From the NCBI GenBank assembly GCA_947178445.1, contig CAMWYJ010000001.1, positions 124,001 through 188,000 on the forward strand: a stretch of 64,000 bases of DNA, written 5' to 3'. Position numbers and translations under genes: made by a program. The stretch is from an uncultured Clostridium sp. Lineage in GTDB: Bacteria > Bacillota > Clostridia > Lachnospirales > Lachnospiraceae. The notes beneath the pieces are model-generated. The model did no database searches, was not told where the DNA came from, and saw only the letters and a program-made list of their open reading frames with translations. Of this stretch, positions 54,406 through 63,731 are shown piece after piece. How positions within the stretch are numbered: position 1 is the stretch's first letter; each line of letters begins with the position of its first letter.

Positions 54406-54491
54406 CGCTTGTTGTTCCTATCTATGTAGGCAAGCAGTGTAATTAAAAATGTTGCAAACAAGATTAAATCCTGAAAAGAAAACATTTCCAT
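54399..54491 (-). CDS. Putative holin-like toxin, 30 residues (type I toxin)
   Basis: The peptide starts MEMFSFQDLILFATFLITLL and ends AYIDRNNKRK. One hydrophobic helix (residues 8-22) followed by a short basic tail is the pattern of the small holin-like toxins found in many Firmicutes. GGGAGGTGGTGCGG directly before the ATG is a strong ribosome-binding site. Its stop codon lies in the terminator stem shared with the antisense RNA. It is expected to insert into the membrane and cause depolarisation or growth arrest if the RNA is lost, stabilising the element. Confidence 0.8.
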   Translation of the reverse strand: MEMFSFQDLILFATFLITLLAYIDRNNKRK

Positions 54492-54596
54492 CCGCACCAC
54501 CTCCCTTCTTATGTAAGACTGGGAGGCTATCCACCTTGTACACGATTACTCTCATTTATATTCTAACAGATTCCACATAATAATTCCACATTAGAT

Positions 54597-55883
54597 TTAC
54601 CAAATACATTTATCATAAAATACATTGTCACCCACATTTACTCCTTTCTTTTCAATTTTTAATTTCTTTGCATAATTCTTTGATATAAAATAACACCTTG
54701 AACCAATCGGGTTCTTTGCGGTTCCATCCAGTACTTTCCTGGCTGATTTAACAGCCCAATCCGGTGCTTTCTTTAAATAGCTGTTCCATGGACTGTTAAA
54801 TTGATTTTTTGCTGTTACCACTTGCTTTACGCTGTTTCCAAAATCTTTGGAATTCACACGATTCATTACCACATATCCCACTGCAATCTGACCTTTTTCA
54901 CTCGTAGACAGCGACTCTGCAGCAATACATGCTGCCATGTACTTTAAATCTTCTTCAGAATAATCAGCCTTGATCAACCTTCCATAGCCACAGGGTTTCC
55001 TGTAACCGATATTGCTGATCTTAATACCTCCCTCCGGATACGGCTTCGAGTTGCTTGCATGGATTACCTGGTTATTGCCGATGTACATGGTTACATGCGT
55101 TATATTACTGGTACTCGTTCCATAAAACAGCAGATCTCCCGGTAAGAGTTCTTTTTTGCTTATTTTCTCCGCTGCATCATACTGATCCTGTGCTACTCTT
55201 GGTATTTTTATGTCAAAATGCTCATATACTTTCATGGTGAATCCGGAACAGTCTGCACCATTGACTAGGTCTGTGCCACCATATACATAAGGATTTCCTA
55301 TAAACCGCTTAGCATATGCCACCATATCCTTACGCATCCCTGTCGTAGCTCCGGTGGTATATGATATCTTTTCTTTCGAAGATACATACTTTTCCGGATC
55401 CACATATTTACCGTCCTTAAGGATTGCAAAATGGCAATGTGGACCGGTAGACACACCGGTATTTCCGGAAAGAGCGATAACCTCCCCCTTTTTTACGGTA
55501 TCACCCACCTTGACCAGTAATACACTGTTATGCATGTAATAAGATGTGTAATGCTTATCATGTTTGATTGCCACCCAGTTACCCTCTGCTGAAGAATTTT
55601 TTGCAATTATAACTTTACCGGATTTTGTCGCTACAACGTCAGATCCTTGTGCACATGCAATATCAATTCCCTTATGATTGCTGGATGCACCAGCGGTCGG
55701 ACTTGTACGCTTGCCATAGTGGGAAGAAATGATCCTGCAGTCCGGTACCGGCCACATCCATTCTTTTGTACCATAATAATATCCATTGCTTTCACTTTCC
55801 TCAAATTCCACACCTATGATTGCGCAAAGCAAAAGAAGGAATCCTAAGAATCCTCCTATGCTCCACGCTAACACCCGGTTCAT
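54597..55883 (-). CDS. Three-domain peptidoglycan hydrolase of the conjugation machinery
   Basis: About 428 residues anchored by an N-terminal membrane helix (residues 5-25). Domain 1 (about 45-170) is an M23 metallopeptidase with SNHKGIDIA and GPHCHFAI. Domain 2 (about 185-315) is NlpC/P60 with GADCSGF (catalytic Cys) and HVTMYIG (His). Domain 3 (about 318-428) is a SleB/CwlJ-like hydrolase with AACIAAESLSTSEKGQIAVGYVVMNRV. Such proteins open the wall for the type IV secretion channel. The start overlaps the VirB4 stop (TGATG), with AGGAGG inside that gene. Confidence 0.93.
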   Translation of the reverse strand: MNRVLAWSIGGFLGFLLLLCAIIGVEFEESESNGYYYGTKEWMWPVPDCRIISSHYGKRTSPTAGASSNHKGIDIACAQGSDVVATKSGKVIIAKNSSAEGNWVAIKHDKHYTSYYMHNSVLLVKVGDTVKKGEVIALSGNTGVSTGPHCHFAILKDGKYVDPEKYVSSKEKISYTTGATTGMRKDMVAYAKRFIGNPYVYGGTDLVNGADCSGFTMKVYEHFDIKIPRVAQDQYDAAEKISKKELLPGDLLFYGTSTSNITHVTMYIGNNQVIHASNSKPYPEGGIKISNIGYRKPCGYGRLIKADYSEEDLKYMAACIAAESLSTSEKGQIAVGYVVMNRVNSKDFGNSVKQVVTAKNQFNSPWNSYLKKAPDWAVKSARKVLDGTAKNPIGSRCYFISKNYAKKLKIEKKGVNVGDNVFYDKCIW

Positions 55884-57721
55884 CACCTACCTCCTGCAGA
55901 ACCAAAGTACTGCCATTTATAATCTGCAATTTCAAACATAACCTTCATCCGCATGTGCCCAATGAACATAAGGGCAAGCCCCTTTTTTTCCAGCTCCAAT
56001 GTAGCCTCTTCTTCCTCAGTCAGATTATAAAGAGTAACCGTATCCTTCAGATTCTGTCCGTTGCAGCCCATCAGTATCTTTATCGCAGCAGAATCCAATA
56101 CTGCCTGCCCATACATCCGGATAGACTCATCTAAGAAATCTACGACGGAATGGGATACAAGAACAAAGGATATCTCATATTTTCTGCCACGCTTCAGTCC
56201 GTTCCGCAAAAAGATAAGTGCCTGTGGTATCTTCCGATCAATCATAAGATATGCTTCATCTGCAATGATCATTGCTCTCTCTTTCCGGTTCTTCGATGCT
56301 TCCAGCCATAGCCAGGTCAATATATTATAATACTGTGCACCTTTTATATAATCCGGTGCATTGTTCTGCAGGTCGTGGGTATCAATAACAACCATATCAG
56401 AATCGAGGTCAATTGTAGTATACCCATTCCAGAGGAATTGTAGCGAACCGGTTACCATATTTTCAACGAACCCCTTTACTTCTAATAAATCTTCTTTTCT
56501 TTTTGAACCTTTATCCTTGATATCAGACAACTCTTTTTCAAGATCCTCATACAGATCAGACATGATCGGATAATCTGTATTTGCAAACCTGGTAAAATCC
56601 GTACTCCATTGCATACCGAACCGGTTATAGGTCTTGATCAGAACCTTCTCCAACTCATTCAGCTGGGATGTCGTAATACCAGGACACGCCATTTCAAACC
56701 ATGCCTTTAAATGCATCAGATACGCTGCCATATCCGGAAGCCTGTCATCATCCTCATCCTTATATTCACCATCCTCATCCGGATCCGGAGGGAGCACTCT
56801 TACTTGGAGCGGATTAATCTTTCCTTTTCCACCACCGGCATTTACCCAGGTTCCACCTAACCGTTCACATTCTGTCTTGTATTCCCGTTCCGGATCAATG
56901 ATGAATAACCTGGTACCCATGGCATAGTCCATCAATATGATATCCTTTACCTTTGTGGATTTTCCGGTTCCCGGCATCCCCATGATCACTATATGGGAAT
57001 TATTGCGCTCCTGGTTCCGTTTCCATGGATCCAGTATCATATTGGAATTTGCGATATTATCACTGCTTGCAAGTGCACCGAACATATAACCGGAACCGTC
57101 ATTAAACCCGGCAGAAGCAAAGGGGAATCCACCCATGATAGAACGTAATGGTGCAGGTTTTTCCAGAACCTCACATATTTTCTTATTTTTTGTATAGCAG
57201 GGAGACATATGTTGGTAACACAGCTTCTGCAACCCTGCCAGTCTCCGGAACCGGTGGCTTCCCTTCGAACATTCCCCTTTTATCCGGTCATCAATCTTCC
57301 GGATATAATGTGACTGTGATATCGACATGATCGTTGTTGTGACTGCTCCGACACTCTCACTTTTTGTACTGATATCCCTTAACATTTTCTCTGAATTTTT
57401 TATAGACTGCTCTAACTTGATCTGAGTCTTTGGATCCGTTGTCTCATTCAACTTTCTTCTTAACATGATTGTGTTATTATTGATAACATCTGTAGCCTCT
57501 CCTTCCGGCAGAGGATCGTATGTAATGGCTGCCATTGTACCGGGAATGTTCATTAACGATTCCAGCCATGCATAATCTACATTTTCATTAAATCTTGTAA
57601 TCCCGTATGCACTCGCCTCATTTTCTCCAATCTCCATACGGTTTTTGTAATAGCGAAATCCCATTGGCGATATCATATTCAGCAGTGCATTATTTACCTT
57701 TACCTCTTCCTTTGTTTTCAA
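55883..57721 (-). CDS. VirB4-like conjugation ATPase (ATPase part)
   Basis: A 612-residue VirB4/TraE-family ATPase that powers the type IV secretion channel. Walker A is IVIMGMPGTGKST near residue 247; FIIDPEREYK follows as strand 2; Walker B is AMIIADEAYLMID near 508, and RNGLKRGRKYEISFVLVSHSVVDFLD carries the sensor region. The N-terminal domain is shorter than in full VirB4 and continues from the gene upstream. It uses a TTG start after GAGGAGGCGATTGT, overlapping the previous stop (TTGA). Confidence 0.95.
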   Translation of the reverse strand: MKTKEEVKVNNALLNMISPMGFRYYKNRMEIGENEASAYGITRFNENVDYAWLESLMNIPGTMAAITYDPLPEGEATDVINNNTIMLRRKLNETTDPKTQIKLEQSIKNSEKMLRDISTKSESVGAVTTTIMSISQSHYIRKIDDRIKGECSKGSHRFRRLAGLQKLCYQHMSPCYTKNKKICEVLEKPAPLRSIMGGFPFASAGFNDGSGYMFGALASSDNIANSNMILDPWKRNQERNNSHIVIMGMPGTGKSTKVKDIILMDYAMGTRLFIIDPEREYKTECERLGGTWVNAGGGKGKINPLQVRVLPPDPDEDGEYKDEDDDRLPDMAAYLMHLKAWFEMACPGITTSQLNELEKVLIKTYNRFGMQWSTDFTRFANTDYPIMSDLYEDLEKELSDIKDKGSKRKEDLLEVKGFVENMVTGSLQFLWNGYTTIDLDSDMVVIDTHDLQNNAPDYIKGAQYYNILTWLWLEASKNRKERAMIIADEAYLMIDRKIPQALIFLRNGLKRGRKYEISFVLVSHSVVDFLDESIRMYGQAVLDSAAIKILMGCNGQNLKDTVTLYNLTEEEEATLELEKKGLALMFIGHMRMKVMFEIADYKWQYFGSAGGR

Positions 57722-58419
57722 ACAATCGCCTCCTCTTTTTTGGCATCTTCTACTGTCAGCATCGTAAATGCAGGCTCTGATGATGTATCTTCAGTGTTGA
57801 TATATGCCGGATTATGTACTAGGTTGCAAAGGCGTATGATATCCGGCTTTTTCAATACCTGGCACACAACACCTATTGACTCATAGATTGCTGCTACCTG
57901 CCTTGCCCTCTCCAACAGCTCCTCCTCTACATGTTCCTTACAGGGTTCCCAGATCTGGATATAAAACTGCCGTTCCACAGCCTCACCACCGCCAACTTTT
58001 CCCTGAAGATTGCTCATCTCTTGTTTCAAGATCTTTTTCCGTACCGGATCTTCCGTCTCATCCCGGAGCTGCTGATATTGATTTATAAGCTGCGTGATAT
58101 CCATTGGTCGGGATACTGCAGTCAGCTTCCATGGTTTTTGATCCTTAGAAGCTTCTGCCGTCAGGGTATTTGTCCGCATCCGCTTATCCCTTCTTGACCA
58201 TAAAGATGACATAGGCGGTTGTAAACGTATATATGACATACAATAATCATCCTTGGTATACAGCACATGACCGACTATATCCCGCACATTTATGAAATCC
58301 TGTGCAGATACCATCGTTCCCTCTTCCTTCGTACCCATCTGTTTCTTTCCACTTCCCATCAGCATCAGGATAAATAAAAATATGATACATAACACTACGA
58401 TAATGATAGGAACTATCAT
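57718..58419 (-). CDS. VirB4 N-terminal-domain protein with membrane anchor
   Basis: A 233-residue protein with one N-terminal membrane helix (residues 2-22), then a soluble alpha-beta domain: VRDIVGHVLYTKDDYCMSYIRLQP, RTNTLTAEASKDQKPWKLTAVSRPMDI, VERQFYIQIWEPCKEHVEEELLERARQ and IRLCNLVHNPAYIN. These match the N-terminal domain of VirB4/TraC proteins, which is usually fused to the ATPase. Here it is a separate gene directly coupled to it. Some annotations call it TraC-like. Confidence 0.88.
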   Translation of the reverse strand: MIVPIIIVVLCIIFLFILMLMGSGKKQMGTKEEGTMVSAQDFINVRDIVGHVLYTKDDYCMSYIRLQPPMSSLWSRRDKRMRTNTLTAEASKDQKPWKLTAVSRPMDITQLINQYQQLRDETEDPVRKKILKQEMSNLQGKVGGGEAVERQFYIQIWEPCKEHVEEELLERARQVAAIYESIGVVCQVLKKPDIIRLCNLVHNPAYINTEDTSSEPAFTMLTVEDAKKEEAIV

Positions 58420-58622
58420 GCCTCATTCACTCCTTTCCTGTTATGACCAGATATTCCTGGTCGCCCACTGGCAACAATCTGCTTAATATGCTGTGATCGC
58501 CTGGAATCAATCCAAAAGGGAGTCACATCCAGATAAGTATGCCCATCTGCTACAATGCGCTCAAGCCCTAATTCCTCTGGAGAATATGACTCACCTTTTA
58601 TCTTAATATTTTTCTTACACAT
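58416..58622 (-). CDS. Small conserved-type protein of the conjugation operon
   Basis: A 68-residue hydrophilic product with the segment LGLERIVADGHTYLDVTPFWIDSRRSQHI and a basic C-terminus. A strong TTTTGGAGGAAAAAAT precedes the ATG, and the stop overlaps the start of the VirB4 N-domain gene (ATGA). No motif or membrane helix is visible. Its place suggests a small accessory of the secretion channel; the family is not recognised. Confidence 0.78.
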   Translation of the reverse strand: MCKKNIKIKGESYSPEELGLERIVADGHTYLDVTPFWIDSRRSQHIKQIVASGRPGISGHNRKGVNEA

Positions 58623-58637
58623 ATTTTTTCCTCCAAA

Positions 58638-58668
58638 AAAGGGGCGTTACCAAATGAAACGTCCCTTT
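58638..58668 (-). terminator. Terminator after ssb
   Basis: An 11-bp stem with one mismatch (58658-58668 with 58638-58648) followed on the minus strand by TTTTTT. It lies immediately upstream of the ribosome-binding site of the 68-residue gene. Confidence 0.75.
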
Positions 58669-58690
58669 GCTTTTGTTTTCCTTATCTGTT

Positions 58691-59107
58691 TTAGGTAAAT
58701 GGCAGCTCATCCTCTACACCTTCCGGTATATTCATAAATCCATCTGAACTGGCTGCGCCTGGTTCCGGTCTGCTCCCCTCCTGTGCTTTCTTACTTTCTG
58801 CAAATTCCTGGTCTTCCACTACAACCTCAGTCGTATATACCTTCACTCCGTCTTTATTCGTGTAACTTCCAGTCTGAATTCTGCCGGTGATACAGATCTT
58901 AATACCCTGATGCAGATATTTCTCTGCAAACTCTGCACTTTTATTAAAACATACGCAGCTGATAAAATCAGCGGATTGCTGCTCATTTTTTGCGAAACGT
59001 CTATCTACTGCCAGCGTGTACCTGGCAATTGCCATAGCATTTTCTCCCTGGCTGTATCTTATTTCCGGATCCCTGGTCAAACGCCCCATTAAAATTACTT
59101 TGTTCAT
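58691..59107 (-). CDS. ssb: Single-stranded DNA-binding protein
   Basis: An element-encoded SSB of about 138 residues. The OB-fold has MNKVILMGRLTRDPEIRYSQGENAMAIARYTLAVDRRF and SADFISCVCFNKSAEFAEKYLHQGIKICITGRIQTGSYTNKDGVKVYTTEVVVEDQEF. The flexible tail ends EGVEDELPFT, the acidic tip (DELPF) that recruits partner proteins. The start follows AGAGGAGGAATCAT. It likely protects the transferred single strand. Confidence 0.96.
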   Translation of the reverse strand: MNKVILMGRLTRDPEIRYSQGENAMAIARYTLAVDRRFAKNEQQSADFISCVCFNKSAEFAEKYLHQGIKICITGRIQTGSYTNKDGVKVYTTEVVVEDQEFAESKKAQEGSRPEPGAASSDGFMNIPEGVEDELPFT

Positions 59108-59127
59108 ATGATTCCTCCTCTTACCAA

Positions 59128-59158
59128 AAAAGGACGTTGCACTTAACAACATCCTTTT
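59128..59158 (-). terminator. Terminator after the adhesin gene
   Basis: A 12-bp stem with one G-U pair (59147-59158 with 59128-59139), followed on the minus strand by a T-run, between the adhesin stop and the ssb ribosome-binding site. Confidence 0.75.
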
Positions 59159-59189
59159 GTCCTATTATTAAATTTCCTGTTCCCAGTTA

Positions 59190-62100
59190 TCATGAATTTG
59201 CTGTATCAATATCACCATTCTTCTTATCATTCCTTTTTTTACGTATAACAGCTATCATTGCCAGGATTACGCAAAGAAGCAAAATTCCTGCTGAAACAAC
59301 TGACACCGCCTGATGCTCTGTCACAAAAGATATGATATTATGCCATACACCAGTCTTTTCATAATAACCGGTTGCTTTTAGGATATAGCTTTCCGCTTCT
59401 CCTGTCTCAACCTCCTGCTCCAATGTATATGTGGCATGTGCCGTATAGAGAGTTCCATTTTCCACATCCCCTTCATATAATGCCCTGTAAGAGGCTGCAT
59501 ACTGCTGTCCCGCCACATAGGCATCCCTGCAGCGGATTCCCTCCTTGTCCTTATACTCCTTTCCCTGCCACTTAGCACTGGTTAGTCGGTACTTACTGGT
59601 ATCATAACCGAGCATTCGTATAAGCTCTGCATAATCGGACGATGAAAAAGAAATGGAATCCTTGTTGTACGCAAATTCATGAGTACCTAGGGTAAAATCC
59701 CCACCATCCAGGTTATGCAGCGTTACAATTGCCGAAAATCCGTCTGCCCAAGTGGTATCTCCCTGTTCCAGCTTCACAAAGGGAAGCGTTACCGTATTTT
59801 CTTTTTTGGTTACCGGTGATGTATAGGTATATTCATAAGTCTTTGCCGGCTCGGGCTCCTCCGTCCGGTACCCATATACCACTGTATAATCTACATGTTC
59901 AATATTGGGTTCCTCGCTCCATGTGATATCCTTTAACTTATATGTCTCACCGCCTACATCAAGAGTATCCGCTATCTTTGCTTCATCCTTATCTGTAAGT
60001 TTCTTATAATCCTTCGTCTCTTCCAGTACTTTGATCTCTTTCCCTGGTACCATGTCTATGGTCTCACATGCGATATCCTGCAGCTCCATGCCGTTTACGG
60101 TTTGGTCAAAATAAGCGGTCACATCTGTATGTTCATCTGGAACCTCAAACTGCTTTTCCACGGCATAGGTATATATCTTGCCGTTATGTTCCGCATCTGT
60201 AAGCTCCCGGTTTGCAATCTCCTTAAACTCGGCTGCAGCTTTCACGGACAATCCAAGCAAGATGCTTCCGGATATGGCAATGCCAAGCACAAACAGTGCC
60301 TTTTTAAATACTAAATGATTCCATCCACCTGCAGGCTTTGTCTTTCTTCCGTGTCCGGTTCCATCCGGTGCTCCGTGCATCTTATGCTTCTTTTTCATAA
60401 ACCAGGCTGCAACGACACTGAATAAAAGGAACATGCCCATGAGCATGCCAAAGAGCCCTCTGTCTCCCGTTTTTACGCCTCCATGCCCGTTTACAGATGT
60501 ATTCGGTCGTATCGTGATGCTGGTATCATTTTGATAATTTTCCACTTCCACGGTCTGATTAAGCGCCTCCGGTGTCAGTACCACTTCTACCAGTTCGTCC
60601 ATGAGCTTATAACCCTTCAGGGTTTTTGTTTCCTGTACATAGTAGGTACCGATTTCAAGGTCTTCCATAAGGATTTCACCGTTTCGGTCGGTTTTATAGG
60701 AACCAATGACCTGTTTTTCCTTATCCAACAGATTGAATTCCACTCCCTCTAACGGATACTTTGTTTTTCCGTCAGTCTTGATTACCCGGATAGAACCCTT
60801 ATATATACGGATATCCTCAAAGGTGTGTGTAAAATTATAGCCGTTGGAGCTTACATTGCTCTCTCCATCATGCGTAAAAATGTAAGATTCCTCTGCCAGC
60901 CCATAGAAACTTCCATCCTCCATAACCGGAGCTTTTGTCTCCGTGACCAAGTATCTTCCCCGTGGAAGGCTATCAAACTCTGCCATGCCGCCTTCCTTCG
61001 TGGTAACAGTTTGGATCGGCACCCATCGTCCTTTTTCCACGGTCTCATAACCAGTTGCTAAATTCCTTGCCGTCACTGCCGGAACTGTACTGGAAGCATC
61101 AAATAGCGGTTTCCCGGAAAAATCAGTATTTGCCACGTCCGCATACAGGGTAAATTCTGCGCCATCTAACGGCTCCTTCGTATCTGCATCCACCTTAAAT
61201 ACATGGCAGACAGCAGGTGTAACCTCATTGATGATCCCTGCCGTTCCGTTGATCGGAACGGTCTGGTTTGGAACGATTGTAAAATAAAACCGTGCTGTTG
61301 CCTTTTCAAAGCCTTCCACTGTTTTAGTCTCTATCGCATAATAATCTCCTGCCGGCAGCCCGGATATGGTGATCTTTCCATCTTTGCCTGTCTTACTGTT
61401 TGATATATTGACGGTATGTTTATACGTATCCGGCAGGTTTCCTCCACCGTGTAGGACTATTTTTCCCCAGCCCATGCCATCCGTTATCTTTGTTCCAGCC
61501 TGAAAGACCAGGGTATCACCACTGTAGATATCCTCTGCCGCATAAAATTCAAACTCTGCACCTTCCAATGGCTTCTTTTCATACACAAATTTCCCATCCC
61601 TGTAAGCCACAAGCATATTTCCGTATTTTGTAAGGGCTGCTGAACCTTCCGTGGATTCATTGATACAGGTATAGGTAAGGTTCATATCATTGTCATTTTC
61701 TACCCCCCAGCCCGGATGACCTAAAGAATCAGACAAAGGAACTTCTAATACAAGCTTTTTCACACCTTTTCCCGGTTCTGGTCTGCCCCCTGTAACCGGG
61801 TCCACCTCTTTCCATTCTGCTGTAAATGTTACCACATTCTTATTCCGCACATACTCTCCGCTATCCGGCACTGCAGTTTCCTCGATGGTATATGTACCTG
61901 CATCTTCTATCTCAAAAACATCATCCGTGCTGTCTACAACCATCTCACGCTCATATCCATTTGCCAGTGCATCCCCGCTTATCCCTTTTACACAGAAGGT
62001 ACATCCGGATACCGGATTGCCGAACTCATCCTCCTTATTGATCGATACGCCAGAGTATTCTTTATCGTTTTTTGCATACACTTTCATCGCAAAATAACCA

Positions 62101-63542
62101 ATCGTGTCTGCCTGCGTGTCATAAGTAAGATTCTGCTTACCTGACGGGGTCTTCAGATACCGGAACTTATCCGCCCCCTCGTATGGGAAACGTACCCTCA
62201 TGAGGATCGTTGCAGGGTTGTTTTCGCTGCCAAACCCTGTCTGTGGGTCTGTTGCAAGCTTAATATGCAGCTTCCCATCCGTTCCCACATAGTTGCTTTC
62301 CTTATCGTAACTGACTGCCTTGCCGTCTTTGTCATAAACCGCTGCGACCGTGATCCCAGAACTGCCTGCCCCAACATCGCTAACTGTACTACCTGGAAAT
62401 TCCCCCTTAGCAAAGTACTTCCATGCAGATCCGGAAAGACTAATCGTCTTATCAATTACACCATTTGAAGCGGAAACCTTCTGGGCTTTTAAGCTCTTTA
62501 CAATGCTGCTTGTGGAACCTGCTCCGACCGGTTTTAGCTTACTGTCGAAACTTGCGGAGCCTGCCGAACGGCTGCCATTATTTGAAGCTAGCTTCCATGC
62601 ATGCCGGATATAGGTGAGCAGCCCCGAGCTTCCCGTATTCCATATGGCATTCTGCACCTCTCCGTAATGATCCTTTTTTCCATATCCGCCATTTCGGATC
62701 TTAAAATAATTAAGGGCTGTGGCAATCCGGAATGCATCATAGCCGCTGTATCCGGTCGTGATCTCTCCATAGTATTTTCCGGTATACATTGTAGATCCAT
62801 GATCTAAGCAGAAAATATAATGCTTGCCGCCACTGCTGCCATTTACATACCAGATGATACCACCTGACCATGAGCCGTCACTGTATATCATTTTTGAGTT
62901 GCTGCTGGCAAGTAAAGAAGCCATCTCCTCTTCTTCCTCCTCTACAGGAGCTACCTCTCTTTCCGGTCTCTCCTTTGTAAAGGAACCTTCTTTTTTCTCT
63001 ACAAAACCCTGCTTTTCTTCTGTGCCATACACAACCTGGTACCAGGTATCTGTTTCTGCCGTTACGACAAAGGCTTCCCCCGCTGTAAGCACTTCTACTA
63101 CTGCCAAGGCGGCATCTGCCTTTTCATAAACCCTGGTATCCTCCATGCAGTACAGGGTATATTTCTCTACCTGCCGGAAGCCCTCCCGGTCTCCCTCCGG
63201 CTGTTCTTCTACCGATTCTGTAGCAGGTTTCTCCTGTGCGTCAGAGTCCTTCTGCTCCTGCCCTACTCCATCGGCTGTCTCTTCCTCCTCCGGGCTTACA
63301 ATAGCCACTTCTTCCGTGGAAGCTTCCTCCACTGTCTCTGTGATGGTTTCTTCCGTAGCAGCTTCTGTCGTTTTCTCTTCTGTCTGCTCAGAGGCTTCCT
63401 CTGTATCCTCTTCTGTATTTACGACTGCCTGTACAGGTAAATCCTGCGCTATTTCCTCTGCTTTTGCCACATCCGGACAAAAGCCTAACACCAGCGATAC
63501 AATTAGAAGCACCGCCATAATCTGTTTCCATTTTGCTTTCAT
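59190..63542 (-). CDS. Thioester-domain adhesin with SpaA/Cna-B repeats and a second membrane-anchored domain
   Basis: A 1450-residue surface protein. A signal peptide (1-28, cleavage after AKA) precedes a Glu/Thr-rich stretch, an SH3-like domain (about 130-190), and a thioester domain where Cys245 (HYIFCLDHG) and Gln297 (EVQNAIW) should form the internal thioester for covalent host binding. Several SpaA/Cna-B beta domains follow (about 500-1015), each with GAEFEFYA-like and GDYYAIET-like strands. At about residue 1024 a KTGD sequence and a membrane helix look like a cell-wall anchor end, but the frame goes on: a cytoplasmic basic linker, a second helix (about 1076-1100), a 300-residue extracellular beta-rich domain, and a third helix (about 1411-1437) with a KKRNDKK tail. 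Confidence 0.93.
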   Translation of the reverse strand: MKAKWKQIMAVLLIVSLVLGFCPDVAKAEEIAQDLPVQAVVNTEEDTEEASEQTEEKTTEAATEETITETVEEASTEEVAIVSPEEEETADGVGQEQKDSDAQEKPATESVEEQPEGDREGFRQVEKYTLYCMEDTRVYEKADAALAVVEVLTAGEAFVVTAETDTWYQVVYGTEEKQGFVEKKEGSFTKERPEREVAPVEEEEEEMASLLASSNSKMIYSDGSWSGGIIWYVNGSSGGKHYIFCLDHGSTMYTGKYYGEITTGYSGYDAFRIATALNYFKIRNGGYGKKDHYGEVQNAIWNTGSSGLLTYIRHAWKLASNNGSRSAGSASFDSKLKPVGAGSTSSIVKSLKAQKVSASNGVIDKTISLSGSAWKYFAKGEFPGSTVSDVGAGSSGITVAAVYDKDGKAVSYDKESNYVGTDGKLHIKLATDPQTGFGSENNPATILMRVRFPYEGADKFRYLKTPSGKQNLTYDTQADTIGYFAMKVYAKNDKEYSGVSINKEDEFGNPVSGCTFCVKGISGDALANGYEREMVVDSTDDVFEIEDAGTYTIEETAVPDSGEYVRNKNVVTFTAEWKEVDPVTGGRPEPGKGVKKLVLEVPLSDSLGHPGWGVENDNDMNLTYTCINESTEGSAALTKYGNMLVAYRDGKFVYEKKPLEGAEFEFYAAEDIYSGDTLVFQAGTKITDGMGWGKIVLHGGGNLPDTYKHTVNISNSKTGKDGKITISGLPAGDYYAIETKTVEGFEKATARFYFTIVPNQTVPINGTAGIINEVTPAVCHVFKVDADTKEPLDGAEFTLYADVANTDFSGKPLFDASSTVPAVTARNLATGYETVEKGRWVPIQTVTTKEGGMAEFDSLPRGRYLVTETKAPVMEDGSFYGLAEESYIFTHDGESNVSSNGYNFTHTFEDIRIYKGSIRVIKTDGKTKYPLEGVEFNLLDKEKQVIGSYKTDRNGEILMEDLEIGTYYVQETKTLKGYKLMDELVEVVLTPEALNQTVEVENYQNDTSITIRPNTSVNGHGGVKTGDRGLFGMLMGMFLLFSVVAAWFMKKKHKMHGAPDGTGHGRKTKPAGGWNHLVFKKALFVLGIAISGSILLGLSVKAAAEFKEIANRELTDAEHNGKIYTYAVEKQFEVPDEHTDVTAYFDQTVNGMELQDIACETIDMVPGKEIKVLEETKDYKKLTDKDEAKIADTLDVGGETYKLKDITWSEEPNIEHVDYTVVYGYRTEEPEPAKTYEYTYTSPVTKKENTVTLPFVKLEQGDTTWADGFSAIVTLHNLDGGDFTLGTHEFAYNKDSISFSSSDYAELIRMLGYDTSKYRLTSAKWQGKEYKDKEGIRCRDAYVAGQQYAASYRALYEGDVENGTLYTAHATYTLEQEVETGEAESYILKATGYYEKTGVWHNIISFVTEHQAVSVVSAGILLLCVILAMIAVIRKKRNDKKNGDIDTANS

Positions 63543-63635
63543 TTCTTCTTATTCTCCTTTTCTTCCTATAAATTTCTCTTATCTGCCTGCACCATATACT
63601 TAATGGAGCAAGTCCTAATCCCTCCTTTCTGGCAG

Positions 63636-63663
63636 AAAAAAAGAGCAGTAAATACTACTGCTC
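63636..63663 (-). terminator. Terminator upstream of the adhesin gene
   Basis: A perfect 8-bp stem (63656-63663 with 63643-63650), 5-base loop, followed on the minus strand by seven T. It ends transcription from the leucine-rich-repeat gene before the adhesin. Confidence 0.85.
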
Positions 63664-63670
63664 CATCTAT

Positions 63671-63707
63671 GTAAAAAGGGCATACCCTTATGGGTACACC
63701 CTTTTAC
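63671..63707 (-). terminator. Second hairpin after the leucine-rich-repeat gene
   Basis: A long stem (63692-63707 with 63671-63687, one interruption) 25 bases after the stop. Together with the next hairpin it forms a double terminator. Confidence 0.6.
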
Positions 63708-63731
63708 ACGCTCGTTATGTGATTGTATTCC

